A DNA stretch of 64,000 nt. Source: Sambucus nigra (Eukaryota; Streptophyta; Magnoliopsida; Dipsacales; Adoxaceae). The stretch spans positions 77,250,751 to 77,314,750 of the forward strand of contig OX422223.1 of NCBI GenBank assembly GCA_949130495.1. The letters run 5' to 3'. Both the position numbers and the translations under genes were made by a program. The notes beneath the pieces were generated by a model. That model did not search any database. It saw only the letters and a list, made by a program, of their open reading frames with translations, and had not been told where the DNA came from. Shown here piece after piece: positions 12,590-24,960 of this stretch (within the stretch, counting starts at the first letter, position 1; every line of letters begins with the position of its first letter).

Positions 12590-15500
12590 CAATACTAAAA
12601 GTCCGTCGTGGACCTCGAATAAACATCATAATGATCATAATTATACCATTGTATAAAAACTACCATGTTTATCATAGTAATGACGCACATAAAAAAACTC
12701 TCATAATATAAATAGGTATTCTCCTTAAAAAATGAAACAAAAATTGATTCCCATTTGTGCACAGGCGTTGATGTTGAATAGATATATATTCACATATGCG
12801 AATAACACTAAAATGCAGGCCTACTCAGTCTCACAGTTCTAAAATACAAAAGTAGTAGCCATGATTTAGAATGAAACACGAAAAGAACTCATTTGTGTTA
12901 CCGGGCCATGTGGTAAGACCTCTATAAATATTTGTAAAACATTTGCTATTTGTAAAATATCTGAATCAAATAATGGAACAATATTAAAACTTTAAAATAT
13001 CTGTAACAGATAGCAAATGAAAAATTGGGGGAAAAGAAAAAAGAAAACCTAAAAAAATATTCTCCTAAAACATATTAGTGTAAAAATGAGATGCAATTTT
13101 ACCATAGAATTCCTAATGCCTACGTTTTGAAAATCCCAAAACTCATAAACCTAAAAACCAATAAGTAATGAACAAATAAATAAATACAAAGAAATATAAA
13201 CATTCGCTAAAAAATAAAATAAACTCATTTGAACATTTTATCAAACACCTAATGTTCAACAAAGAAATATAAAGATTAGAAACCCTTAAAATTGCTTCAA
13301 ACCCTTCGGAACCTTGTTGTTGTCCAAAACCATCCAAACGAACCCTGAAACTGAAACAAAATTCAACGAATAGACGAAAGAGTATAAAGAAGTCAAAGCA
13401 TAGATATGGCCCATGTCTGAACACTTGCAAACTGAAAAATGTAGATACAAAATAACTGAACGTGGGGTGTGAATTACTCAAAATGGGTTGAAATTTCACT
13501 CGGAAATTTTGTCGAACAGTTGGTGTGGCCATTGTGAAAACATCCATGGTGGCTATGTTCGTTTGTTATTGTTGCCCAAATAATTTTCATAAAACACACG
13601 TTGATGGCCATGTGTGTGCACAGTAAAAATTATTCAGAAGAATCGATTTTCTAGTAAAGAACAAAGCAAACAATCCAAAAATACCAAAACCTAAGTTTAT
13701 ATAACTGCTCAATTTCAACCCCAAAAAGTATTAAAAAAAATGAGAATTCATACCCGAGAGGATGTTTTGGGACTGGAATGGAGGATTTAAAGATCAATGT
13801 AAGGTTAAGGGAAGAATCGAGTGGGAATGCAGTGGTTTGGGAGAGAGTGAGATGTTTTCAAACCATCTCTGACGACCTTCATGATGGACCAGGCCCACCC
13901 CGCTTTTATCCAGAAAAGTTGTTGAACTCGGATACCGAATCTTGATAGGTAAGAATGTCTCAACCAAACACCTTCAAAGAGGTAGAAACGAACCACCCTG
14001 AACCAAATGAAGTATATAGGTTTCTTGCAATTTAGGTAGCATAGTATTTTCTCGGTGGACTTTCCCACCCTACTGTCAAAGTACAAAAAAATTGTTATCA
14101 ATCAATAAATAAAATAATGCTACATAAATTAGTAATGCACATATAGGGACAACAAATAAGTTGGCATAATCATCTAATATGATCATCCAAATTGAATGAA
14201 AAAAACAAAATTTTAGTACAGAATAAAGTGCTGCCACTATACCACTATACAAAATACATCTGTTACTGCTTCCCCATAATTTAATACTTAGATAATACGT
14301 TGACTACATCCATAATAGGTATGCCAAAATGTCTGTAAATCATAAAAATAAATCACAACATTAGTAAGTGAAACAATAGAATCGGAATAAGTACCTGACT
14401 TGGACATCTAAACCTTTTCCTCTCAGCTACCAATTGATCCAGTTGATATATATTCTAGTAGCTTTCTTAGCCTTATCGTATCAGATTCAACCATCTCATT
14501 CTTATCTTTCTCCTTGTGTTGGTCGTCATTTTCCTTTCGAGTAGTAAATTACTCTGCATATGTAGTATATTACTTCCCGCACAACATCTAGAAAGCCTCT
14601 AGATGCCTGAATACCGCCTAGTGTGGAACACCCACTCATGTAACAGATGATGAACAAAACATTTAGCTTGAGAAAATATTAGAAAATAAGGTTCAACAAA
14701 AAAAAAGAATAACAATGAAAGTAGAATAATATTTCTTTACCTCTTTTGACCTCCGCCCAATTTTGTGCATGAAACTACTAAAACTCAACGATGTCGACAC
14801 CATCAACATCCTCTCTGCTAATATGTGACCCTGAATCCAGGAGAAAACGACGATGGTGATTGACTCGTCAAATTAATGAGTTGTACTCATAAAGAATTTC
14901 TCATGTTCATCATAACAGTATGACGCTGACAACATATGCATTCAAAATAATAAAAATCGAACAAATATAAAAAACAATTAATAATAGCACAAAATATTAA
15001 TTAGAACACCATTTAACAGTTGCATATATGTATATAGCTTCTGCATGTATGCATATATGCCGCTGTATCATTGAACAACATGTTTGTTTTCATGTGATGT
15101 TGATCATGCTTAAAATGCCAGATCTCGTACGGATATATCTTCCACTAATTTGTTCTTCGATAATGATTTATGTGCACAATCATAGTCTATTACAAAGAAA
15201 CATGTAACTGCATATCCATCCATGCCCAAGCCAAAGGAAGTAGAGGTTACAGATATAAAAACTGACTTCTATGCTTTCATATCATTAATCTCAAATACCC
15301 CCTGCTTGAGATCATCAACTATACTCATTAACTGGCCACTCCTTCAGTCTTTATCTGTGATTGAAGAGCATTAAAGTATTGAATCATTTAGATCTGTGTT
15401 TCCATAAATCGGACGGTATTCATTAGTTTCCCACATCTTTAATCGTACTTTAATATCACACGCAACAGTCAGGTTCAGTCCAGATATGCTCATGTTATCT

Positions 15501-17027
15501 CCTACTTTTGTCACATATACAGACGTTGCTTTAACTAAAAAGATCTTTAAAAGACGTTGTTCAGTTATTTTCATTTTCTCTAGTGTTGCATTCTCATGCC
15601 CAACAATTGGCCTATTTTAGTAACGTCTGGTCAAACCACATCAACCTGAATCAAATGACTGAAAGAAGAACTATACATATGAAACAAAATGGCATGAGAC
15701 TTGTACCCCATGCTTACAACCAATCTTAAGTAAGAAGGCCAATCAAAGTATAAAAAATCAAAACCCAGGCAAAATTAAAGATGATTAGCTGCTTACAAAG
15801 TCTAGACATATTTATTAGAAAAAATAAAATGAAAAGATATAGGTAAAAATAGAACATTAAAAGAACTCTCGACAACAAAATAACTGAGAAATAGAGGAAA
15901 CAAAGGCCACAGAGTTCCAAATACACAAATGAAAATTGCAACTAACTCTCGACAAAAAACAAAAAAGGCGACAGAGGTAAAAATAAAAATTCCAAAAATT
16001 TTAGTACCTTGTATTGTCTTCCTCACATAACTATGAATCCCTCTTGACCATTTGTTTGATACAACAGTAAGAGGAGTTGTAACAGAAGCATTTTGTCTAA
16101 CACCTTCAATGCATTCAAAAAGACCCAATGAGAGATAAAAATAGGGGGGGAGGGTGTAGCAAGTTTAACAGAAGCATTAAACTCCAACAATATCAAAATC
16201 CTTACAAAAGCTGTAAATCAAATATTAAAAACCTATTTTTTATTTTATAAACTCCTTACCAGAAAATGATATTTCAAGTTCAAATCTACTAACCAATATT
16301 TCAATTAAACATGATATTGAACTATTGTATGTTGTTCATCATATCAAACAGAGTTCTTCAGCAAAATCATTCACAAAACAATCAGAATGAAGAAGGGTTT
16401 TAGAAAAAATTTCAACATAGATCCTCGAAATACATCATAACATATAGAAGGTTCTTTCAAAAAAGGTTGTTTAAAAAAATCATCCATTCCTCGCTAGAAT
16501 ATGTGAGAACAACTAAGAAATCTTCAGACCGTATATTGTGTGCGACAAAATCTAAAATCAACAACAATATGAGAGAGATGCAAAAAAAATAACATTTGCA
16601 AGGTTACCTCACGCGATTACCTCAGTTGTCGTGATGAAACCATTGCCTGAAAATATTAGATGCTGGAATGAAGAAAAAGAAATGGAAGATGTGGGTTTTC
16701 TTTGCTTTTAGGGCTGAAAATGGATTTGATTTTGATCGGGATATGGTTTCGGTGAGAGGAGAGAGAAAGACGGTACTCTTTAGGGGATTTGTAAGATTAT
16801 TTTTGTATTTGTCTTTGTCAAGTTACTAATTTAACCTTTGTTTTGAATTAAAGTAGGAGAGAGAAATCAATATGGAGTCAAGCAAAAGAGGGGGAAACAA
16901 AAAATAAAGGGATAAATGAGTAAAATGAAATGAATCAATCCCACCCCTCCATTTCTTGCATTGGTGTTTTAATCTCAACCACTACTTAGCTTATCAAGTT
17001 ATGGAATAGTGTCACAATTCTACTCCT

Positions 17028-17030
<3 letters not shown>
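12590..17030. other. Remainder of Helitron interior
   Basis: AT-rich sequence with short open stretches in several frames. Minus-strand pieces at 15371-15574 and 16000-16128 (the latter with 'GVRQNASVTTPLTVVSNKWS') could be decayed captured exons, but I recognise none. No Rep endonuclease or helicase motif was found by eye. Confidence 0.45.
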
Positions 17031-17077
<47 letters not shown>

Positions 17078-17098
17078 GTGTGTGTGTGTGTGTGTGTG
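17031..17098. repeat. (TA)n(TG)n compound microsatellite at Helitron/LTR junction
   Basis: About 43 bp of TA followed by TG repeats. The A 3' LTR has the same TA-then-TG order at 28635-28687, which identifies this as the resumed LTR. The Helitron 5' boundary is buried in the TA part. Confidence 0.9.
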
Positions 17099-17964
17099 CG
17101 TGTGTGTGGCGTGAAGGTATATACCTTGTGTGATGGTTCATATATATCATGTGATCACATGTATATCTGGTGTGAATGATATATATACTTATTTTGTGGG
17201 CATACCTAGAACGTGCTATCATGGAAAGTTGGGCATTGTAGGTGGGGCCCCTGGCTTGAGTAGAAGGGAGCATATAGTCCCCAGGTCATAATCGTCCCTT
17301 ATTTATTGCGTGATTTTATTCTGGGTGAGAAGTCTTGGGTATGATTCGTTCTCACTTTCAAGTTCAGAACTATGACCGCTTCCCATATCTTGTGTTTTGT
17401 GTTTATTACCAGGGTAGTGTGATAATAGTCCGGTGGCTGGTAACCCGGGATAAAGCGAGTAATTCCTGGAAGATGATAGCATCGTGAAGTATTTTTATAT
17501 CCTATAAGTGAATATGTTTTGGATATTTTAAGTGCACGTTATGTGTGTTATGTGTACATTTAATAGGGTTGAATGATTGTTTTTTATAATTAGAGTAACG
17601 TTATATAGACCTTAAAGGTTCTGTGTGATATCCTACTTGGGTAATTAGAGATAGTTATCCAGAATAGGTAGTTGATGGTATATGTGTGGGGTACCGAGGG
17701 CATAATGGATCTCAAAGATCAACAATGTCAAGGAGTAGTGTATCGGGGGGTTTGTTATCTGGATTTCACTTTGTGAGACGTCCCAAGCATGAAACGTAGT
17801 GCAATGTTGGGAGTAGGGAGAAGTTTAGTCCTTAGCACTCGGGTTTAGGTTATTTGGTGATATAATACTTTTTAAGTATATGAAGAGGATGTGTGAATAT
17901 TCTAGCTAATAACTTGTTAAAGTAATAACTAGAAACAGATAAATTTCTAGTACGGTAGGTGTAC

Positions 17965-18000
<36 letters not shown>

Positions 18001-18320
18001 TAACCTATAAGTTTGGGCGTAAACTGAGGGTATGATATAATGGAGAGATTTTTGGGTTATACTAGAGATAGTGGATTACGCGGGTGTAGTCTATACGTAG
18101 ATTGAGAGTAAATTGCATCTAGGATGTGTCATGTAGTTTAATTAAGGTTCATGTGCATACGTTTAGGTGTGCGCTTTAGTTGAGGGGTGCGTTTTGGGGT
18201 TCCACGAGAGTGTGACTCCACTTTAATTATGAAATCGTGCATTCATAATTATTATGCATTTTAATGCACTCTCTATAAATGTTTTCACACATCGGGCCCA
18301 AACCCATTTATATCTTTATC

Positions 18321-18323
<3 letters not shown>

Positions 18324-18399
<76 letters not shown>
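18324..18399. repeat. (TA)n microsatellite, about 76 bp
   Basis: A TA array near the end of the A 5' LTR. The 3' LTR has only a short run at 29891-29904, so it is a copy-specific expansion. Confidence 0.95.
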
Positions 18400-18401
<2 letters not shown>

Positions 18402-18910
18402 AGAGAAAGATATAAAAGGATGCCGATGATGCTTTTCTATCAAGTGCCTTAGGAGCCATGGAAGATGCAGACTGTTGCGGGATTTTGTTATATCTGCTTC
18501 CTACCAGTTCTAAATCTACATAAGATTCATTTTTTACAACGGGTTTTACCCAAGGTCTATATTGTAGAAATTTTATATTTTCTTTCTCTGGATTGTTGTA
18601 TTGCCTGCCACTCGATAGCATATTCGGGTATATCTCCTTTGTGTACTTAATTGGTTTTAATTGGAGTACTTTCTTTTATCGTGTTAAGTGTGTACCCTTT
18701 TTTATCATGGTCAGTAGTTATTTTGTTGTTGGCATGATGTTCATTGTATATTTTATAATTATTTTTTTGGCATCCGCTTTCTATAGTATTGGGTAGTTAT
18801 CTATATTTATTTAGTATCGACATGAGATGCTGAGAATGATGAACTTGAGGTTCCTAATTTAATTTAGTATAGGGATGGCCACCCGTTATTATTTTAAGTG
18901 GGGTGTCAAA

Positions 18911-18932
18911 GGTGGTATGATATCATCTGGTT
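18911..18932 (+). other. Element A primer-binding site
   Basis: ggtggtatgatatcatctgg follows the LTR directly. It is a decayed, partly duplicated form of TGGTATCAGAGC, complementary to initiator tRNA-Met, which primes most plant chromoviruses. Compare the minus-strand sites at 31754-31769 and 52205-52223. Confidence 0.7.
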
Positions 18933-19071
18933 CTAATGTTTTAAGATTTGTGCGGGGTTTTTGCGTCTTTTCGTAAGCGTTCTTGATGTAGAGCCCTATT
19001 AGTAGGATTGTTATGTTCACTATGCCTATATTTTCTTTTGCGACGTGTAATCATTTGAACTAGTTCTGATA

Positions 19072-19089
19072 CAATTTCTCTCATCTCAG
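19072..19089 (+). promoter_or_regulatory. Splice-acceptor-like tract abutting gag, element A
   Basis: A pyrimidine-rich tract ending ctcatctcAG at 19088-19089, immediately followed by the gag start position. The same arrangement occurs at 31582-31600 and 52038-52056 (minus strand) in B and C. Confidence 0.45.
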
Positions 19090-19492
19090 ACGTCACCAAG
19101 AAGAGGTCGTCCAGGAAGGGTAAGTAAGGGGACTGAGAACATAGAACTCAAATGCCTCTAGGGACTGTGACTGTAGCCGAATTTGGCAATATAGTGGCAC
19201 AAGCAGTAGATGCTGCCATTGATACGATAACACATAATACTGCAGTTCCGATAGCTCAAGACACCCAGGGCCATCTGCTTGGGAAAGAATACAAGAAGTG
19301 CTTAGGAACGGACATCGTCCAGACTCTTCGGTGGAAGCTGATGCAATGGTTGCAAGTCAACGAAAGAAGTATATATCAATGCACCTTCGGATGGTTGAGC
19401 ATAGTGAGGTGCATATTGAGCGAGTCATCAATTGGGTCGAGCTCCCCCGCTCCGTCACCACCCTTTTTATCCATAGGGGGCGGACGCAATAG
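19090..19492 (+). pseudogene. Element A gag N-terminal remnant
   Basis: It begins where the gag ATG is expected, but the codon is ACG. It continues 'SPRRGRPGR', typical of the basic N-terminus of Tekay/Del gag (C has 'MPPRRAPKDRR'). After a frame change, 'TVAEFGNIVAQAVDAAIDTI' matches C's 'ATEVAAIVAQAVNVALT' block. A further frame change follows near 19298. The retrotransposon-gag core, zinc knuckle and all of pol are missing. Confidence 0.6.
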
Positions 19493-19599
19493 CTCCAAGA
19501 ACCCCATACTGTCGTGTGGTTAGATGAAGTTCGATCCTCCTACGGCTCTCTCGCCCACACGGGCGAGTTTGAGCGATAATATTTTGTTGACGCCCGCCC

Positions 19600-20511
19600 G
19601 ATCCCATCCTCGCTCGCAAACTTGCTGACAAGGGCGTCCCCCACCCGAACATCTATGACTACCCAACCAATGCCCCCACCATTCCCAAACAACAATGCAT
19701 CGACTGGTTCGCACCCAACGATCTTTGGGAACAGAGTACCTTCCCCGTGGGCCGCCTAAATGATAAGGCGCGGATTACCTTCCATATAGTGTGTGCCAAC
19801 TTGCATCAAACCACCAACGACTTGGCAATGCGCCCTCACCAAGCCACGCTCGTGTACCACCTTTTCGACCCCAATTTCACCCTAAATCTGGCCCGTATGC
19901 TTTACGCTGATATCCTTTACGCGACCTGGGAGAAAAAAGGTGCGGTAACCCTCCCTTATGCCCACCTCATCACCTCCCTCCTTGTCGACGTCGGTATCCA
20001 GCCACCTCACGCTTTCCCACGGCTCCCGGAGCCCATTGGGAAGGTATCACGCACTCGGAATGCCCAACAATGAGCTTCCATTTGAGTAGCCCGGTAGGCG
20101 ATTAATTTAGAGGCCGAGGAGGAAATCCCTCTAGAAGAGCCCGTAGCTGAGGATATCAAGATGGGCGGGGATGAAGAAGAAGAGTACAACGAGGATGATG
20201 AATCGGATTTTGAGCCCCTGGGTGCAGATTTCGATAGGTGCCTTGCAGCGGTGGAATCCCGTTTTGACAGGTTCATCACCCAATACAACCGCGACCAAGC
20301 GGCCTATCAAAGGGATCAGGACGCCTACCGGAGGGACACGAACATGATGTATCAGCTCCAAGCCCACCTATACGAGCTCAACTTCGGTGGGCCACCCCCA
20401 CTTTTTTTTATGATCCCTACGATCCCAGCGCACTCGGGCCCTCAAATTCGTCGCCCCAATGAAGCTCTTGTCTGTGTTAGCTGTTTATGTTTGTTTATGG
20501 TTGTTGTTTAA
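19600..20511 (+). pseudogene. Athila-type 'putative plant transposon protein' ORF remnant
   Basis: One reading frame runs through the whole stretch. 'DKGVPHPNIYDYP', 'CIDWFAPNDLWEQ', 'ARITFHIVCANLHQTTNDLA', 'HQATLVYHLF' and 'LPYAHLITSLLVDVGIQPPH' match the plant transposon-protein domain found with Athila-lineage elements. An acidic stretch and a helical Gln/Arg-rich tail ('QYNRDQAAYQRDQDAYRRDT') follow. Three in-frame stops lie between 20071 and 20100. This GC-rich block contrasts with its AT-rich surroundings and is followed by an Athila-like polypurine tract. It is foreign to element A. The 5' boundary, near 19490-19600, is not defined. Confidence 0.7.
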
Positions 20512-20654
20512 ATTGTGTTGGTTGTGCGTTCTTCCTTACCCTTTCTAACACAAATGATATTTATCTATAAAAATGGTGCATTTATGTTTCATTTGTTTGT
20601 TTTATTTTCTCGCACTTGTAATTCGCTTTGAGTTAGATTTTAGTCTTTTTTTTC

Positions 20655-20692
20655 TTAAGGACAATGCAAAAGTCTAAGTTGGGGGGGTCCCA
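20655..20692 (+). other. Athila-like polypurine tract
   Basis: A 'cttaaggacaatgcaaaa' block followed by 'gtctaagttggggggg'. This is the characteristic sequence in front of the 3' LTR of Athila and related elements. The LTR-like TG starts at 20693. Confidence 0.7.
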
Positions 20693-21114
20693 TGTGCGTA
20701 TTACTAAAACTTAAAAAAATTTCAAAAATGACCAGAAATTTCAAAAAAATCATAAAATCTTGAAAAATCCGAAAATATTTTTTTTGTTCAAAATAAATAA
20801 AAATTGGAATTCAAAATTTTCAAAATTATCATTAAGAGTCGGTTTAAAGTCTCAAATTGTAAAAACATAATACACAAAGCCTAAATTGACCAAAGATGGA
20901 AATTGAGCGAACGTAGGAGACTTAGCGAATAAATGTGGAGATTAACAACCTCGTTGAGATTCGATCCTTTCATCTTTGTGAAATTTATAAATCAATCCGA
21001 GTTAATTGTTAACTCAAAGTTCTTTTCAGCATCTAAAAAGTCGCCGAAGATCTCAATCCTTTCATTTTGATCGGTTATGGAAAATGCGTGTGATTTTACC
21101 TTGGAAAATGTGAC

Positions 21115-24029
21115 TGTGACAACCCCGCTTATTCAAATAAGAGGTGTCAAGCCTGATATCCCAATAAATGAAGGAATCATAGAGGGTTCATTCTTAACAT
21201 CATTGTCGTGAAAATAATAATATGAGATAACGACCCACTATTTGAGATAACGGATGTCAAATTAATTTGAAAGTTAAAAGAAAACATTTTGACAATCCAA
21301 TTTGAACAGAAGGTGGATATAAAAACAAATGAGTAATAAGAACAATAATAGTGCAACAAGTAATAACCGAATAAGATGTCGGTTAACAGACCAATACAAC
21401 AGTTACACCGAGTATTACAAATAAATATCATAATATAAAGTAAATACAAGACTTGGGCAATACGCCCGAATGTTCAGTATAATCCTAACTAGAGTATATA
21501 AAAGATGGACGCGTCTATAATAAAAATCCTACATCTGCAAAAATGCTGTAGCTCATTGACACTGAGAAAGAAGGGTCATATCAGGCGCCATTGCAGCAGA
21601 GCACCTAGGCATAAGAGAAAACCATGCAAGAAAAGAAATATAAACAGGTCAGGTCCCGTTTTGATATGATAAACGTGCAAATAAAATGCATAATAGTCAT
21701 GAATGCTAAAAAAATTAAACAAGTTGTATTCGCTCTGCAATAAGAATAATCCTCACCTTTCAACTAAATACACATCCTAACTTTACACTAGGATATTAGG
21801 AATTAAACTTCCTGTTGAATTAAGGGAATTAGCTAAACCCCATAATCATGCTTATCTTACAATGAGGAGTACACATTAGCGTAAGAAAAATATAACTTAG
21901 TTTACTTACTACAATTTCCTCTTCAGTTTTACACAATATGGCTTACCTACACTGTACTTTTCTCTTTAGGAAACATATTTAAAGTAATTTATTTCACAAA
22001 ATGCTTTACCAATTAAGTTTTACACCATTTAACTTTACATTTCCTTTTTCTCTCTAGGAAACTTATTCAAAGCTATTTAATTCATATAGAGCTTTGTCAT
22101 TAATTGAAATCCCAAATTAATAAGAATGGTTATACTACACAAAATATAATGATTCTAAGACCGTCCTTCCGAGTTTCCCCACTGGACATGCCCCTAAATG
22201 GCTATCATCTTCCAGGGCCTATCAAACCAGACAACCTGGGTACCTACATCGCATAACTTCAGGAAGCGACCATATACCTTCGACAGTGAGTCATAACCAC
22301 ACCCGAAATTACCTCGCTGCGAACAATAATCACACAATCTATAATAACCGGTCCTATGGTCGAGGACTATATTCACCCTGCATTCACTAGCCAGGGGACT
22401 TCACCTCATGCGCGTAACTTCCCCTATGATAGCATTTAGAGAGGTGTGTATATGTAAATTATTTACAATTTATTCCCATTTAACATATTCACTTTCTACA
22501 TTTTTCCAAAAATCATTTACGTTTAGCAATACGTGCCAATTTAAAATACGTATTTCTTATTCACAAAGTTATATGTTTAACCACATAGGCTACAAAGAAT
22601 AATTATCCTCATTCTCATCTCTAAGAACTTAAAATAATACTATAGGCCACTAAGGGTAAATCTCTCTTAACCCAAGTCTCTAAAAATCCTAGAGAGTACC
22701 ATCCTACTTCCATTAGTCATAGACTAGCTTCCTGAATGAAAACGACCCAAACTTCCATTGAATAAACCCCGAAATAAGTCCCATTCAACCCCATACTAAT
22801 CTAGGGTATTATTCTCCCTAATATATACCCCTAATACTCTTTATTACTTCCCAAGGGAAGGTTCCTAGGCCTTAGACCTACAAGAAAAATGGCTAGAAAT
22901 AAAGTTAGAAAAATATCTCAAAACAGCAAGAATTCTGAATCTATTCGCCCTGCCTGAATCGATTTGGTCTTGAAAACGAATCGATTTGGATTGGCCAAAT
23001 CGATTTGGTCAAGAGAAACCAACATTTGGTCTACAGCCGAATCGATTCGGATAGGCCGAATCGATTCCGTCAACACAGACCTGTAACTCCCCCGTTTAGC
23101 GAATCGATTCGCTAGGGGCGAATCGTCGCCTGGGTCAGAATGCCCAAATTTTGGCTATGGTTTGTAAGAACCCTAAAATTCCCAAACCCCAATTCTTCCA
23201 TCTAAACTCCAAATCATCAACTAAAAACTTTCCCAAATCATTCCTACACCATAACTAACTAATATTTCTAACTCAAATTCAATTTAAATCCAAGATTAAG
23301 GGTTTACACACTAAAATCGTTCAAAACCCATTAAGGGTTAATACCCCAAAAACATAACTATCTATACAATTTATTAACACAAATCATACAAAATTGCAAG
23401 TAAAAACTTGCTTCAAGTTCGTAGTCTCGGATTCTATTTCCTGATCAACGATTCCAAGCTCAAATCTCCATTTCTCTCTTCTTTTCTCTATTTTCTCCTA
23501 ACTCTCTCTTCTCTCCTTCTCTCTCTAACTCTCTCTAAATTTAAAACATAAAATGAGCTCAAATGCTCAAGGAAGACTAAAATACCCCAATTTCAATAAG
23601 TCTAGCACTTAAATTCTATTACACAATTAAAAAGGCTTGTAACAGCATAATTAAATTATAACTAGTCGAAAATGTCTGGGAACCCAAAAATACTACTAGG
23701 CCCCTATTTCGACCATACCGGACTAACCGTACCCTCTAAATTGGAATTCGAAATATCATACAATATTTCATGTTTCAGTGTCATATTAAATTATTTACAA
23801 TGACCCAATTTGGATATAAATTATATCCGTCGTTTAAAGCACAACGACGCAATAAAACACACTATAATGCTATTTACATTCACATAACAGTAAATATACA
23901 AAATTCAGTAATTATTATTTCTTAAATTCCTTAAAATAATATTCACTTCAACTTCCAATATTTTATATAATCATCCCACATGGAAAATATATATATTAAA
24001 TAATTACTCGAAAATCTGGGGTTGTTACA
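21115..24029 (-). mobile_element. LTR G: chromoviral 3' LTR (minus strand), truncated element
   Basis: 2915 bp, starting TGTGACAACCCCG and ending GGGGTTGTTACA on the plus strand. The right side (24030 to about 24140) is the minus-strand polypurine tract (aaggggggataa) and 3' UTR of the same element, ending in a 'gagggaaaaattccc' block. There is no 5' LTR or pol, so the rest has been lost. The LTR has the CGAATCGATTCG palindrome cluster and a polypyrimidine region like the other chromoviral LTRs. Its donor-like motif near 23412-23420 has lost a G (GAAGCAAGT). Confidence 0.75.
22937..23127 (-). repeat. Palindrome cluster in LTR G
   Basis: Intact and degenerate copies of cgaatcgattcg and ccaaatcgatttgg, seven or more in 190 bp, at the same relative place as in element A and LTR F. 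Confidence 0.85.
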
Positions 24030-24690
24030 TTATCCCCCCTTATAAGGGAATTTTTCCCTCAAAATTCCGATGTAACATATAACAAGATTAAGGGAATACT
24101 TCTCTCGAATAACGTTCTCTCATTCCTAAGTTTGAATTCGCAGTTAAATTTTCGGTTTCACACACGCGCACTATGATTTGAAGACTCTTGAACATGAATT
24201 GATGATGACTATTTTCTGGAAAAGTTTGAATTATATAATTTTTGCGCACTTTAAGTTTTCTTTGAGTCGAATTTTGTGGGTATATTCATAGCAAACCCTC
24301 ACGAGACACAACTCGTCCTACTAGGATAACCTAGGGGTTTAACGGCTTGTTGCATACGCTAAATGCAATCGCTCGCTCACGAAAGAGGTATCCTATCCCA
24401 TTTACGAATTAAACCATGTTTTTATTCTTTTACATTGCTCGGGAGGATCAAAGTTCTAAGCTAGGGGGTTTGATTAGGCATAAATTCTTCCCATTTATCC
24501 CCTTAATTTAGGAGCTTTTATCGCTCCCCAAAGAGTAATTCGAGTGGATTTATATCATATCTTTGTTATTAACAAGTTTCTAATGAGTACACCGAGTTTC
24601 ATGTGTTCTTCATCTATTTTGCAGGTGTTCAGTGTTTTAATCCAAGTTCTGTACCAAAATATTCAAAGAAGTACAAGAAAGTAAGGTTTC

Positions 24691-24960
24691 TATAAAGGAT
24701 GACAAGATGGAACCAAATATAAGTCGAAAGAAAATAAACCGATTCCATCCTTGGAACGTTCTTATAAAGACTGTCAAGACAGAACCGAACCGAAGGGAGG
24801 AAATAATGAACCGATCCTACACCTAGAAAACTTCCTGTGAAGAGTTAACAAGATGGAACTGAACCAAAGTAGAGAAATAAAGAACCGATTCCATGCTCGA
24901 AGAATTCTCTATAAAGTCTGTCAAAGACAGAACTGAATCGAACCCCTTAACAGGATCGGT
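24691..24960. repeat. About 73-bp tandem repeat, 3.7 degenerate copies
   Basis: Units begin at 24691, 24763, 24836 and 24910 (periods 72, 73, 74) and share 'aagatggaac' and 'aaccgattccat' blocks. They lie in the Athila-like LTR remnant. A second, two-copy repeat of about 78 bp with 'caatccctcatat' follows at about 25426-25560. Confidence 0.75.

Larger units (their letters stand above)
9665..17033 (-). mobile_element. Non-autonomous Helitron with captured gene fragments
   Basis: The minus-strand 3' end is a textbook Helitron terminus: a stem-loop (9677-9694) followed by gcattcCG and CTAG, with a host T after it. It entered a (TA)n tract of A's 5' LTR, and LTR sequence resumes near 17034. The A 3' LTR lacks it at the equivalent site (about 28640), which proves insertion. 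The 5' terminus (TC) is not identifiable inside the TA repeat. The minus-strand sequence next to it (aataaggagtagaattgtgac) looks like plant Helitron 5' ends. No Rep/helicase coding is seen, so it is non-autonomous. It contains GST-theta, CxxCxxCC and unidentified gene pieces. Confidence 0.8.
7989..18910 (+). repeat. Element A 5' LTR, split by a Helitron
   Basis: The two parts, 7989-9664 and about 17034-18910, match 26423-30431 in order once the Helitron and the MITE in the 3' copy are allowed for. It carries a TATA-like box, an AG-rich leader, a donor-like motif, a palindrome cluster and several TA arrays. Confidence 0.9.

Noticed and set aside
19747..20511. GC-rich open stretch that could be a host gene
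   Set aside because: The protein has the plant transposon-protein pattern with in-frame stops and is followed by an Athila polypurine tract, so it is a retroelement remnant.
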